Assembly: GCA_018714665.1 (NCBI GenBank) | Contig: DVNA01000087.1 | Span: forward strand, 1 to 20,417 | Direction: 5' to 3' | DNA: 20,417 nucleotides | Source: Candidatus Gallibacteroides avistercoris | GTDB taxonomy: Bacteria; Bacteroidota; Bacteroidia; Bacteroidales; CHK158-818 | Shown: one piece after another, positions 1 through 7,582 of the stretch | Position numbering within the stretch: position 1 is the first letter of the stretch | Layout: every line of letters starts with the position of its first letter | The notes under the pieces: generated by a model | What the model was told of the DNA's origin: nothing | Databases searched by the model: none | Seen by the model: only the letters and a program-made list of their open reading frames with translations | Translations under genes and position numbers: made by a program

Positions 1-93
1 GATATTGTTATCGGCTATTCGGTACAAGAGTTGCGCACAAAAAAAAGAAAAGACATAACGGATATTGTAGCCTACAACAGCTATAAAGATTAA
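1..93 (+). CDS. C-terminal end of an unidentified protein (partial)
   Basis: Frame 1 is open from the window edge to a TAA at 91-93 and gives 30 residues beginning DIVIGYSVQELR and ending VAYNSYKD. The fragment is charged and Lys/Asp rich, with no recognisable motif. I do not recognise the family. That it is the tail of a real gene is inferred from the open frame, the following non-coding gap and the same orientation as the next gene. A small 6-bp hairpin (148-163) in the gap has no T-tract, so a terminator for this gene is not clearly visible. Confidence 0.5.
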   Translation, partial: DIVIGYSVQELRTKKRKDITDIVAYNSYKD

Positions 94-174
94 ACACGTT
101 TTCAGTATTTAAATAAAGCTGGCTAAAAAGAAAGAATCATACCTCATAGCCTTTTATAAGGCTCATTAAAATAT

Positions 175-200
175 CTGTCAATTAAAAATTTAACTGACAG
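175..200. promoter_or_regulatory. Imperfect palindrome in the leader of the S9 peptidase gene
   Basis: CTGTCAATTAAA (175-186) and TTTAACTGACAG (189-200) form a 12-bp inverted repeat with one mismatch around a central AA. It ends 21 bases before the peptidase start. It could be an operator for a dimeric repressor or a short leader hairpin. No clear TAnnTTTG promoter is visible next to it. The A/T-rich centre makes chance symmetry possible. Confidence 0.3.
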
Positions 201-221
201 TAAAACGACTTTAATTACCAA

Positions 222-2315
222 ATGATGAAAAAAACGGAACGATTTTTCACAATACTTGTAACTGCCGTGTCTCTGACAGCCGCAAGCCAATCCATTCTTG
301 CCCAAATGAACGTGGACAAAGAGCTCCTGGATGAATGGAGAAGCCGTCCTAAAAAAGTGTACAACGGTGCCGTAAAGCCCAACTGGATAGAAAATTCCGA
401 ATGGTTCTGGTATCAGAACCATACCCGTACAGGAGACTTCTATCTATTGGTAAATGGTCGCTCCGGAGAAAAACGAAGTTTTCCCAGTAAAGAAGAACTG
501 GATGCACAAATAAAAATCCTCCCGAAAGACTCTTTAATTACGAAAAAAGAGATTGCCGACAAAGATGCCGACAATTTGCATGATCCGATTTCACCGGATA
601 AAAAATGGCGTGTATCCCTCAAAGATGGAAACCTTTATTTGACAGACAATAGTGTAGATAATGGCCAAACTTTCCAACTCACGTTCGATGCTGCCCCCGG
701 ATTCTCATACGGATCTTTTGTATGGTCGCCCAACTCCCAATACCTGGCCGCCATCAAAACCCGGGAAGTAAACACACGACGCATCCCGTTGATAGAATCG
801 GCGCCAAAATCACAACTTCAAGGCTTGTTGCAATGGCGAAATTATGCAAAACCAGGCGATCAACTTCCTCTACAATTGCCCGTACTAATAGATATCAACC
901 AGAAAAAAGAGATTGCTCTTGACCTTGAACCTTATCAAAATCAATACTTCTTACGATTTACCGGATGGCGTAAAGACAACCGGGGATTTACGTTTGAATA
1001 CAATCAACGCGGGCACCAGTTATATATTGTTGCCGAAGTTTCTGCCACAGACGGAAAGATACGGCACCTGATAGAAGAGAAATCCGAAACCTTTATCGAA
1101 TACAACAAACTTTTCAGATATGATATCAACGATGGAAAGGAGATAATCTGGATATCTCCGCGTGACGGATGGCGGCATCTCTACCTGGTGGACGGTACGA
1201 ATGGACATATCAAACATCAAATAACCCAGGGTAAATGGGTTGTAAGAGAGGTGTTGGAGGTTGATGAAAAGAATCGGACCATCTATTTCCTGGGATCCGG
1301 AAAGTCCAAGAAAGAAGACCCTTACAATCTGCACTATTTTAAAGTTGATTTCGACGGTAAGAATCTCACCTGCCTTACCCCCGAAAAAGGGAATCATCTG
1401 TTGTCGTTTTCTCCTGACCGCACCTGCGTTGTCGATGTCTGTTCACAGCCCGATGTTCCTCCTGTAAGCCTGTTACGGGATGCCAAAGATGGCCGCATAC
1501 TGGCAACACTCGAAAAGTGCGATATCGAAGACTTGTTAAAAGAGGGATGGCAGAAACCCGAACCGTTCTGTGCACTGGGACGTGACGGGAAAACCGAAAT
1601 TTGGGGAACAATATTCCGGCCTTCTCATTTCGATCCGTCCAAATCATACCCCGTTATCGAAGATATTTATGCAGGCCCGCACGACTCTTTCGTTAATAAA
1701 AATTTCTCCGCGTTCGACTGGTATATATCTCCTCTGGCTGAATTGGGATTTATCGTCGTTAAAATAGACGGTATGGGGACAAACAACCGCTCCAAAGCCT
1801 TCCACGATGTCTGCTGGAAAAACCTCAAAGATGCAGGATTCCCCGATCGGATATGCTGGATGAAAGCTGCGGCAGAACGTTATCCGTACATGGACCTGTC
1901 GCGTGTAGGCATTTACGGATGGTCGGCAGGAGGACAGAATGCAATGGCAGCCCTGCTCTTTCACAATGATTTCTACAAAGCGGCCGTTTCATTCTGCGGC
2001 TGCCACGACAACCGCGTCGATAAGATGTGGTGGAACGAGCAGTGGATGGGGTATCCCATCGACGAATCGTACAGCCGATCGTCAAACGTGGATAACGCCC
2101 ATCTCTTAAAAGGAGATTTACTGATTATCAACGGGGAACTGGACGACAACGTAGATCCTATCTCATCTTTACAAGTGGTCAACGCCTTAATAAAAGCCAA
2201 CAAGCCATTTGAACAACTCTATATGCCGGGAAGAACCCACAGCTTAGGTTCTGATTACGAGATAGGCCGAATGTACGATTTTTTCGTACGCAAACTGCAA
2301 AACAATAAGGAATAA
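222..2315 (+). CDS. Secreted S9-family serine peptidase (DPP-IV-like)
   Basis: This 697-residue protein combines an N-terminal DPP-IV-type beta-propeller (roughly residues 70-440) with a C-terminal prolyl-oligopeptidase alpha/beta-hydrolase domain (about 460-697). The first 28 residues (MMKKTERFF, a hydrophobic stretch, then SILAQ) form a signal peptide, so it should act in the periplasm or at the cell surface. The catalytic triad is visible: Ser568 in GWSAGG, Asp641 in ELDDNVDP and His673 in GRTHSLG. Asn643 matches the substrate-binding Asn of the DPP-IV DDN motif. The strand segment FVWSPNSQYLAAIKTREV aligns with the DPP-IV propeller, but the preceding segment that normally carries the two N-terminus-binding Glu residues (DWVYEEE-like) is absent. 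It is therefore an S9B-type peptidase of uncertain specificity, not necessarily a dipeptidyl peptidase. Two start codons occur in tandem (222 and 225). It is a single gene, closed by a terminator at 2345-2383. Confidence 0.9.
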   Translation: MMKKTERFFTILVTAVSLTAASQSILAQMNVDKELLDEWRSRPKKVYNGAVKPNWIENSEWFWYQNHTRTGDFYLLVNGRSGEKRSFPSKEELDAQIKILPKDSLITKKEIADKDADNLHDPISPDKKWRVSLKDGNLYLTDNSVDNGQTFQLTFDAAPGFSYGSFVWSPNSQYLAAIKTREVNTRRIPLIESAPKSQLQGLLQWRNYAKPGDQLPLQLPVLIDINQKKEIALDLEPYQNQYFLRFTGWRKDNRGFTFEYNQRGHQLYIVAEVSATDGKIRHLIEEKSETFIEYNKLFRYDINDGKEIIWISPRDGWRHLYLVDGTNGHIKHQITQGKWVVREVLEVDEKNRTIYFLGSGKSKKEDPYNLHYFKVDFDGKNLTCLTPEKGNHLLSFSPDRTCVVDVCSQPDVPPVSLLRDAKDGRILATLEKCDIEDLLKEGWQKPEPFCALGRDGKTEIWGTIFRPSHFDPSKSYPVIEDIYAGPHDSFVNKNFSAFDWYISPLAELGFIVVKIDGMGTNNRSKAFHDVCWKNLKDAGFPDRICWMKAAAERYPYMDLSRVGIYGWSAGGQNAMAALLFHNDFYKAAVSFCGCHDNRVDKMWWNEQWMGYPIDESYSRSSNVDNAHLLKGDLLIINGELDDNVDPISSLQVVNALIKANKPFEQLYMPGRTHSLGSDYEIGRMYDFFVRKLQNNKE

Positions 2316-2344
2316 CAACTGAATAGGGAATATACTATAATTAT

Positions 2345-2383
2345 AAAAAGGACCCAGCTCCGATGGAGGCTGGGTCCTTTTTT
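2345..2383. terminator. Bidirectional rho-independent terminator
   Basis: GGACCCAGC (2350-2358) pairs with GCTGGGTCC (2369-2377), with more pairing inside the loop (CTCC/GGAG). It has A5 on the left and T6 on the right. It lies between two convergent genes, the S9 peptidase (+) and the LRR protein (-), and can stop transcription from both sides. Confidence 0.9.
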
Positions 2384-2406
2384 ATATAAAATCTCCTAAT
2401 CCTAAA

Positions 2407-3465
2407 TCAATAGTTCCATTGGCACGCAACCATTTGCAGGTTGTCGTCTCCGGCCGTACGCAAATCGGTAATAAAGTTTACCCGACAATTCACATAGGTC
2501 AGGCTGGGACAGAACGATACATCCAGCATTGTCAACTGGTTATGATCACAAAGAACCCGTTGCAAGAACGAACGATTGCTCAAATTCAGCTGAGTTAAAT
2601 CGTTATACGAACAATCGACATAAATAATACGATCACAACCGTTCAAACTCAATGTTGTCAGATTGTTATAGGAACATACTACATCCATTAACGACGAACA
2701 GTTCATGATATCGAGTGTAACCATGTTATTGTCGCTGCAATAGAAATTAACAAGTCCCGGCATATTGGAAATAATCAAAGTGTTGATACTGTTATTATCG
2801 ACATTGACATTGGCCAGTTTAGGCGTATTTGACATGGTAATACTTCCCAATTTATTGTATCCGGCGTAGAGCGTTTTCAAATTGGTACAACTATCTATAT
2901 TCAATGATTCCAAATGACACCCCTGCGTATTCAACCATTCCAAGGTAGTAATGCCGTTTACATCCAAATTAATAAAATAGTTGTTGGAACAGTTCAACTT
3001 TTTCAATTGGGTTGGTGCCGGCAGCAACAACTCTGTCAATCGGTTTTTGTAACAATTCAGGTTTGAAAGGCTCAGACATCCGGTCAAATCCATCTTCGTC
3101 AATAAGTTGCGGCTTACATTCACCTCTTTTACGGCTTCGCAGCTTGTCAGTAAAATTGCCGTAAGCTGATTGCGGGAACAATCGATAGAGGTCAATCCCG
3201 AGAAACCGCTCACGTCCAACATACCGGCCAAATCCTTATTGTCCCATTTTATCGTTTCCACATGGCCATTTTTCCAGGTTACCCCTTTCCACGTAGAGGG
3301 AGAATTGATGCTCGAAATCTCCAAACGCGCAGCATTGGTATCACCTTTTGCCGACGGTTGTTGCAAAAAATTCATCAACCGCTTTACTTCTCCTTTGTTG
3401 TAATTTTGTGCAAAAAGCACCGCACTTCCCAAAACAAGTGCTGTTGTCAATAACAATCGTTTCAT
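2407..3465 (-). CDS. Secreted leucine-rich-repeat protein, 21-residue (IRREKO-like) repeats
   Basis: This is a 352-residue protein with a signal peptide (MKRLLLTTALVLGSAVLFAQ). A short N-terminal module (about 21-90) contains WKGVTWKNGHVETIKW, which resembles the cap in front of many Bacteroidota LRR domains. From residue 91 there are twelve consecutive repeats of exactly 21 residues (91-342), followed by a half repeat (343-352) that ends the protein. The repeat pattern is LxxLxCSxNxLTxLxLxxCxx, matching the short IRREKO class of LRR. Such domains usually mediate protein binding at the cell surface or in the periplasm; the ligand here is unknown. There is no lipobox, no C-terminal cap and no type IX sorting domain. 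It is a single gene; its 3' end meets the S9 peptidase across a shared terminator. Confidence 0.88.
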   Translation of the reverse strand: MKRLLLTTALVLGSAVLFAQNYNKGEVKRLMNFLQQPSAKGDTNAARLEISSINSPSTWKGVTWKNGHVETIKWDNKDLAGMLDVSGFSGLTSIDCSRNQLTAILLTSCEAVKEVNVSRNLLTKMDLTGCLSLSNLNCYKNRLTELLLPAPTQLKKLNCSNNYFINLDVNGITTLEWLNTQGCHLESLNIDSCTNLKTLYAGYNKLGSITMSNTPKLANVNVDNNSINTLIISNMPGLVNFYCSDNNMVTLDIMNCSSLMDVVCSYNNLTTLSLNGCDRIIYVDCSYNDLTQLNLSNRSFLQRVLCDHNQLTMLDVSFCPSLTYVNCRVNFITDLRTAGDDNLQMVACQWNY

Positions 3466-3600
3466 GACTTCTTTATTTAATTGTTAAACCTAATAGTTGT
3501 GTTAACTCTTACAAAATATAGGTTAGTTACACATAGTAAAACAACAGGTATATAAAAAAGTTCTTTAAATAACGCTTTATTTCTTAACAAACAAGGTGGT

Positions 3601-3633
3601 AAAAAATAGCCCGTAAGAATCTTCTTACGGGCT
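3601..3633 (-). terminator. Rho-independent terminator of cvfB
   Basis: AGCCCGTAAGAA (3608-3619) and TTCTTACGGGCT (3622-3633) are perfect complements. Read on the minus strand the hairpin is followed by a T-run (A6 at 3601-3606 on the plus strand). It lies 27 bases beyond the cvfB stop. The rest of the gap up to the LRR start (3466-3600) holds no gene; it should contain the LRR promoter, but I see no convincing TAnnTTTG match. Confidence 0.88.
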
Positions 3634-3660
3634 GACGATATTTTTATTCCTTACAATGAA

Positions 3661-4500
3661 TTATTGACACAGTTCTATGCGATCCTCGTATATAGAAATT
3701 TTCCGCTCTTTGTATAAAGCGCCTATCGCCTTTTTAAAGTTTTTTTTACTGCAAGAAAAATAGGACGCAATCTCTTCGGACGAAGATTTATCGGATAAGG
3801 GTAACACCCCTCCGTTTTTTGTCAACGTATCTAAGATTTTAGGGGCTAACGAATCGATATAAGCGTATCCCAAAGGTTGCAACGAAACATCAATCTTGCC
3901 ATCTGGACGGATTTGTTTGATATATCCTTTCATCCGGGCTCCCTTATCCATCCGGCAAAAGATTTCATTATGATATACAATACCGCTATGCAGGTTATTA
4001 ATGATTACCCTGTAACCTAAATCGGTTTGTCGATCGACGATTAAATCGACCTCTTGATTATGCGAATAGTCCGGTGGCGTATTGTCGAGGAATTTCTCTA
4101 TCTTGGCCGATGCCACAATCCGGTTTGTTGCATGATCCACATAGATATAAACCAAATAGCTGCGACCCGGTTGCATGGATGTCTTTTGTTCCCTGAACGG
4201 GACTAAAATATCCTTCATCAGGCCCCAATCCAAAAAAGCGCCGTACCGGTTCACGGCATTTACCCGCAACAGGGAAAACTCTCCTACTTGTGCGTATGGA
4301 CGTTGCGTGGTTGCAATCAACCGATCTTCCGAATCAAGGCATACAAATACCACGATTGAATCTCCTTCCTGACACGATTCCGGGACATAGCGCGAGGGTA
4401 ATAGTATCTCTCCCGAACTTCCACCATCCAAATAAACACCGAAATCCAATATCTTTACTACACGCAGCGTATTGTATTTACCTAATTCTACCATCTTCAT
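3661..4500 (-). CDS. cvfB: CvfB-type S1 RNA-binding protein
   Basis: This 279-residue protein belongs to the CvfB/YitL family, known in Gram-positive bacteria as RNA-binding regulators. The order of parts fits: a first S1-like domain (about 1-65, with ILDFGVYLDGGSSGEILLP), a second (about 70-135, with AVNRYGAFLDWGLMKDILVP), a third S1-like segment (about 145-210), and a C-terminal winged helix (about 215-279, with SSEEIASYFSCSKKNFKKAIGAL written in two parts: SSEEIASYFS and KKNFKKAIGAL). It has no signal peptide, so it is cytoplasmic. Length is normal for the family. Met3 is an alternative start. The insertion sequence ends 90 bases upstream, so the native promoter may have been separated from the gene. 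Its target RNAs in this organism cannot be read from the sequence. Confidence 0.88.
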   Translation of the reverse strand: MKMVELGKYNTLRVVKILDFGVYLDGGSSGEILLPSRYVPESCQEGDSIVVFVCLDSEDRLIATTQRPYAQVGEFSLLRVNAVNRYGAFLDWGLMKDILVPFREQKTSMQPGRSYLVYIYVDHATNRIVASAKIEKFLDNTPPDYSHNQEVDLIVDRQTDLGYRVIINNLHSGIVYHNEIFCRMDKGARMKGYIKQIRPDGKIDVSLQPLGYAYIDSLAPKILDTLTKNGGVLPLSDKSSSEEIASYFSCSKKNFKKAIGALYKERKISIYEDRIELCQ

Positions 4501-4590
4501 ATTATACTTTTCTGTGCGTAAAGATAATGAAAATCTAAATAATAAATCTTTCTCGATATTCGTCTCATACTTTTCAAGTCTTCTAATTAA

Positions 4591-5489
4591 GAAGCTGTTT
4601 TGATTTCATTCGATAAATTTGTTAAGCATGATTTGGATGAATGCAAGTTGTACCATAGCTTCCGCAGTTTCAGCAAGGAATTCGTAATCGATGGTCAGCC
4701 TTCTGAAGTTTTCCAGCCATGAGAAAGAGCGTTCCACAATCCAACGTTTGGGCAGTACCTGAAATTTGGACGGACATTCGTCCGGTCTGAGTACGACCTC
4801 CAATATCCATCCGAATTTCTTCTTGACCCAATCAGCCAAATCTCCCCTATAGCCTCCGTCCGCCAGGATTTTCACCAAACGCGGAAATTTATAAGCGAGT
4901 TTCTCTATGGCTTGTGGAGCGCCCTTGCTGTCATGCAGGTTGGCCTCATGGATTGCGACGGCTAACGGAAGGCCAAGCGTATCGACAATGATGTGCTCTT
5001 TCCGTCCTTTGTTTTTCTTGTTCCCGTCTATACCACGGTCTGAATCAACATGATGGGAAGTCTTTACGCTTCTGGAATCCATGATGCCAAGACTGGGACT
5101 TTCCTGCCGTCCTGCCTGTTTACGGATGAAAGCGTGCAAGGTATCCATCACTTCTTCAAACACGCCTTCAAGCTTCCATTTACGGAAGTAGTAATAGACG
5201 GTTTGCCAAGGGGAGAAGTCAGAAGGAAGCATACGCCACTGGCAGCCGGTCTTGTTGATATAAAGGATGGCATTCATTATCTCTTTAAGCGAATGTTTTC
5301 GGTTCCTCGCTTGCGGCTCTAAAATATTTTTTATAACTTGCCACTGTTTTTCAGTCAGGTCGGTTGGATACTGTGTCATAACTTTATTGTTTGGTACCTT
5401 TAAAGATATAACATTTTTCCAATTGACCGACTGATTTGAGATCTGAAGATGCTTATAACATTATTCTTGAATCAATTCAAAACAGTTTC
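4591..5489 (-). mobile_element. IS5-family insertion sequence (IS1031-like), complete, 899 bp
   Basis: Terminal inverted repeats bound the element: left end 4591-4610 begins GAAGCTGTTTTGA and right end 5470-5489 reads, on the minus strand, GAAACTGTTTTGA. They match at 17 of 20 positions. A TAA trinucleotide sits directly outside each end (4588-4590 and 5490-5492), consistent with the 3-bp TNA duplication of the IS1031 subgroup. One uninterrupted transposase gene fills the element. The length, single frame, duplication and DDE transposase agree, so it appears intact. It lies between cvfB and the GH123 gene without interrupting either. Confidence 0.9.
4606..5379 (-). CDS. IS5-family DDE transposase
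   Basis: The protein has 257 residues. The N-terminal part (about 1-85, with LTEKQWQVIKNIL and GCQWRMLPSDFSPWQTVY) is the DUF4096 domain of IS5 transposases. The DDE catalytic domain follows: Asp101 in GIMDSRSVKTS, Asp174 in ILADGGYRGD and Glu216 in RWIVERSFSWLENFRRL. The YREK-like region around the last Glu is typical. All three catalytic acids are present and the frame is unbroken, so it should be active in excision and insertion of its own element. Its stop codon lies inside the left inverted repeat, as is common in compact IS5 elements. Confidence 0.95.
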   Translation of the reverse strand: MTQYPTDLTEKQWQVIKNILEPQARNRKHSLKEIMNAILYINKTGCQWRMLPSDFSPWQTVYYYFRKWKLEGVFEEVMDTLHAFIRKQAGRQESPSLGIMDSRSVKTSHHVDSDRGIDGNKKNKGRKEHIIVDTLGLPLAVAIHEANLHDSKGAPQAIEKLAYKFPRLVKILADGGYRGDLADWVKKKFGWILEVVLRPDECPSKFQVLPKRWIVERSFSWLENFRRLTIDYEFLAETAEAMVQLAFIQIMLNKFIE

Positions 5490-5579
5490 TAAAAAAACTC
5501 CAATTGAGATATACAAACAAAAGAATATCGACAATAACTAAAACAAAAATTTTTTTAATGGGAAATTAAATATTTTTCG

Positions 5580-5587
5580 TATTTTTG
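5580..5587 (+). promoter_or_regulatory. Candidate -7 element for the GH123 gene
   Basis: TATTTTTG fits the Bacteroidota -7 consensus TAnnTTTG, 85 bases before the start codon. No good TTTG -33 element is seen 19-21 bases upstream, only a T-rich tract at 5550-5556. It lies outside the insertion sequence, so this gene probably keeps its own promoter. Confidence 0.45.
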
Positions 5588-5672
5588 TTCTGTAAGTGCT
5601 GACGTCGATAATATTTATGATAAAGCCAAATTAAACCAACCTTTTCATCTATAAACATTAAAATCATACAGT

Positions 5673-7412
5673 ATGAAACTTACTCGTAAAATTTTTACCC
5701 TGCTGCTGGCAGCTACCTCTATCGCCAGTTGTAAGGAGTATATTCCCGTAGAAACTTTTACAGAACCGGAAGATCCTACCCCCCTTACCGAAGAAGCATT
5801 GGCTGCTTGGGGAAAAGTCGATAAAAAACTACAAGGTGCCTGGGGAGATATTAATCAACGATATTCCCGCAGCGAAGTTCCCCAAACGCTCGATACCAAA
5901 ACGCTCCGAGTATCTGGATGGAAAGGCGAACGGGTATCTGCCCAGGCTCTACTCTGGACGGCCCAAGGTGCAGATGGCGTAAAGTGTAAAATCAAAGAGT
6001 TTACCTCTGACGATGCCAAATTGCCCGCATCCATTGCACAAGCCCGTTTTGTCCGCTATACCATAGCAGACCCCAATACACCCAATTTCAAGAAAGGTGC
6101 TCCCCATATTATCGTTCCTGATATGCTCGATTCACTTTCTCGTTTCGATATGGCGGCCCAAACGACACGTCCGGTATGGATTACCATATCTGTACCGCAA
6201 GATGCAGAGGCAGGTATCTACTCCACAGAGATTGAGGTGAGCCACAACGGCTTTGGGAAAATTTGCCTGCCGTTGGAATTAGAAGTCATAGACCGCACCT
6301 TGAAAACCCCCGACAAATGGGCGTACCACCTGGATTTGTGGCAACATCCTTCATCCGTAGCAAGAGCTCAGGGCCTGGAAATGTGGAGCGATGCCCACTT
6401 TGAAGCGCTTAAACCGTTGATGAAAATGCTGGCCGATGCCGGACAAAAGGTCATTACCGTAAATCTGAACAAAGACCCGTGGAATCACCAATGCTACGAT
6501 GCTTATGAAGATATGATCAAATGGACGCACAAAGCGGATGGTACTTGGAGTTACGATTATACGGTTTTCGACCGCTGGGTTGAAACAATGCTCTCTATCG
6601 GTATCAATAAAATGATCAACTGTTACTCAATGGTACCGTGGAATTGCGAACTGGATTATTTCGACGAAAAGGAAAACAAAAAAATCACCGTGGTAGCAGA
6701 ACCCGGGAAACCGATGTTTGCAAAAATGTGGGAACCGTTCCTCAAAGATTTCAAACAACACCTCAGCGAAAAGGGTTGGTTGGGTATTACCAACATCGCC
6801 ATGGACGAACGCTCTCCCGAAGCAATGGATGCAGCGGTGAAAGTATTGGAAAAGTGTGCCCCAGAGATGGGATTTGCTCTGGCCGACAACCACCACTCCT
6901 ATAAACGTTACACCATGATGCGGGACGTTTGCGTAGCCATGCAACAGAAAGTGGAACATGAAGACATTGTTTCCCGTCGGGCAGAGGGTTTCAACACTAC
7001 ATTCTATGTCTGCTGCGGCCCCTATTTCCCCAATACATTCACTTTCTCCCATCCCTTTGAAGCCGAACTGCTGGGATGGTATGGCTTAGCCTGGGATTTC
7101 GACGGAATGTTGCGTTGGGCTTACAACTCATGGCAAGAAGATCCGGCGAGCGATTCCCGTTTCGGGAATTGGAGTTCGGGCGATACCTACCTGGTATATC
7201 CCTATTGCCGTTCATCCATCCGTTTTGAACGGTTGATAGACGGAATTGAAGCCGCTGAAAAAACACGTGCTTTACGTGCTGAAAACAAAGACATCGCCGA
7301 ATTGGAAAAGGTATTGGCAGAGATCCGTGGCATGAACGCCAACGACTCTACACAACCGTGGCGTGAAATGGTTGAAAAAGCCAGCAAAACATTGAACAAA
7401 GTGTCTAAATAG
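5673..7412 (+). CDS. GH123/DUF4091 lipoprotein, probable beta-N-acetylgalactosaminidase
   Basis: This 579-residue protein matches the DUF4091 / glycoside hydrolase family 123 layout: an N-terminal beta-sandwich (about 60-210) followed by a TIM-barrel-like catalytic domain (about 215-530). Characterised GH123 enzymes remove terminal beta-linked GalNAc by substrate-assisted catalysis using an adjacent Asp-Glu pair. The candidate pair here is Asp378-Glu379 in NIAMDERSPEAM. Other family landmarks are WDFDGMLRWAYNSW and SGDTYLVYP. The signal peptide ends in a lipobox (SIASC, Cys20), so it is a lipoprotein; a Lys-Glu after Cys20 may favour surface export. Length is normal. No SusC/SusD pair, sulfatase or other glycosidase is adjacent, so it is not within a visible polysaccharide utilisation locus. 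Substrate assignment is inferred from family only. It is followed by a strong hairpin. Confidence 0.85.
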   Translation: MKLTRKIFTLLLAATSIASCKEYIPVETFTEPEDPTPLTEEALAAWGKVDKKLQGAWGDINQRYSRSEVPQTLDTKTLRVSGWKGERVSAQALLWTAQGADGVKCKIKEFTSDDAKLPASIAQARFVRYTIADPNTPNFKKGAPHIIVPDMLDSLSRFDMAAQTTRPVWITISVPQDAEAGIYSTEIEVSHNGFGKICLPLELEVIDRTLKTPDKWAYHLDLWQHPSSVARAQGLEMWSDAHFEALKPLMKMLADAGQKVITVNLNKDPWNHQCYDAYEDMIKWTHKADGTWSYDYTVFDRWVETMLSIGINKMINCYSMVPWNCELDYFDEKENKKITVVAEPGKPMFAKMWEPFLKDFKQHLSEKGWLGITNIAMDERSPEAMDAAVKVLEKCAPEMGFALADNHHSYKRYTMMRDVCVAMQQKVEHEDIVSRRAEGFNTTFYVCCGPYFPNTFTFSHPFEAELLGWYGLAWDFDGMLRWAYNSWQEDPASDSRFGNWSSGDTYLVYPYCRSSIRFERLIDGIEAAEKTRALRAENKDIAELEKVLAEIRGMNANDSTQPWREMVEKASKTLNKVSK

Positions 7413-7443
7413 AGACTCTCTATATTTTCTCTATTTATCTGAT

Positions 7444-7500
7444 AAGACCTGTATTGTAAGAATTGCAATAAAATATAATTCTTACAATTCAGGTCTTCTT
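7444..7500 (+). terminator. Long hairpin terminator after the GH123 gene
   Basis: A 21-bp stem with one mismatch (7444-7464 with 7477-7497; outer arm AAGACCTG, inner arm AAGAATT) encloses a 12-base loop. The T-tract after it is interrupted (CTTCTTTATA). Its position 31 bases after the stop codon supports a terminator. Confidence 0.75.
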
Positions 7501-7526
7501 TATACGTCCCATACAAAAGACAAATA

Positions 7527-7559
7527 GTTGATTCATATTTGCTATTTTTATTACATTTG
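7527..7559 (+). promoter_or_regulatory. Candidate metH promoter
   Basis: TACATTTG (7552-7559) matches TAnnTTTG exactly. A weaker GTTG (7527-7530) lies 21 bases upstream in the -33 position. This leaves a leader of only about 15-20 bases before the metH start, too short for a riboswitch. Confidence 0.5.
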
Positions 7560-7582
7560 TCGCAGATTTAACGAGACAACCA

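Noticed and set aside
144..422. 92-codon minus-strand open frame over the S9 gene start
   Set aside because: It overlaps the leader palindrome and the signal-peptide coding region, has no family resemblance and is explained by the plus-strand gene.
2480..3195. Repeated DNA that might be a CRISPR or tandem repeat
   Set aside because: The periodicity is 63 bases at the protein level (21-residue LRR units) with strongly diverged DNA, not identical repeats with spacers.
6627..7052. 141-codon minus-strand open frame inside the GH123 gene
   Set aside because: Antisense to conserved catalytic-domain coding sequence, rich in His/Phe, with no recognisable family.
7527..7541. TTTG at 7538-7541 as the metH -33 element
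   Set aside because: It is only 10 bases from the -7 element, whereas Bacteroidota promoters need about 19-21; the weaker GTTG at 7527 has the right spacing.
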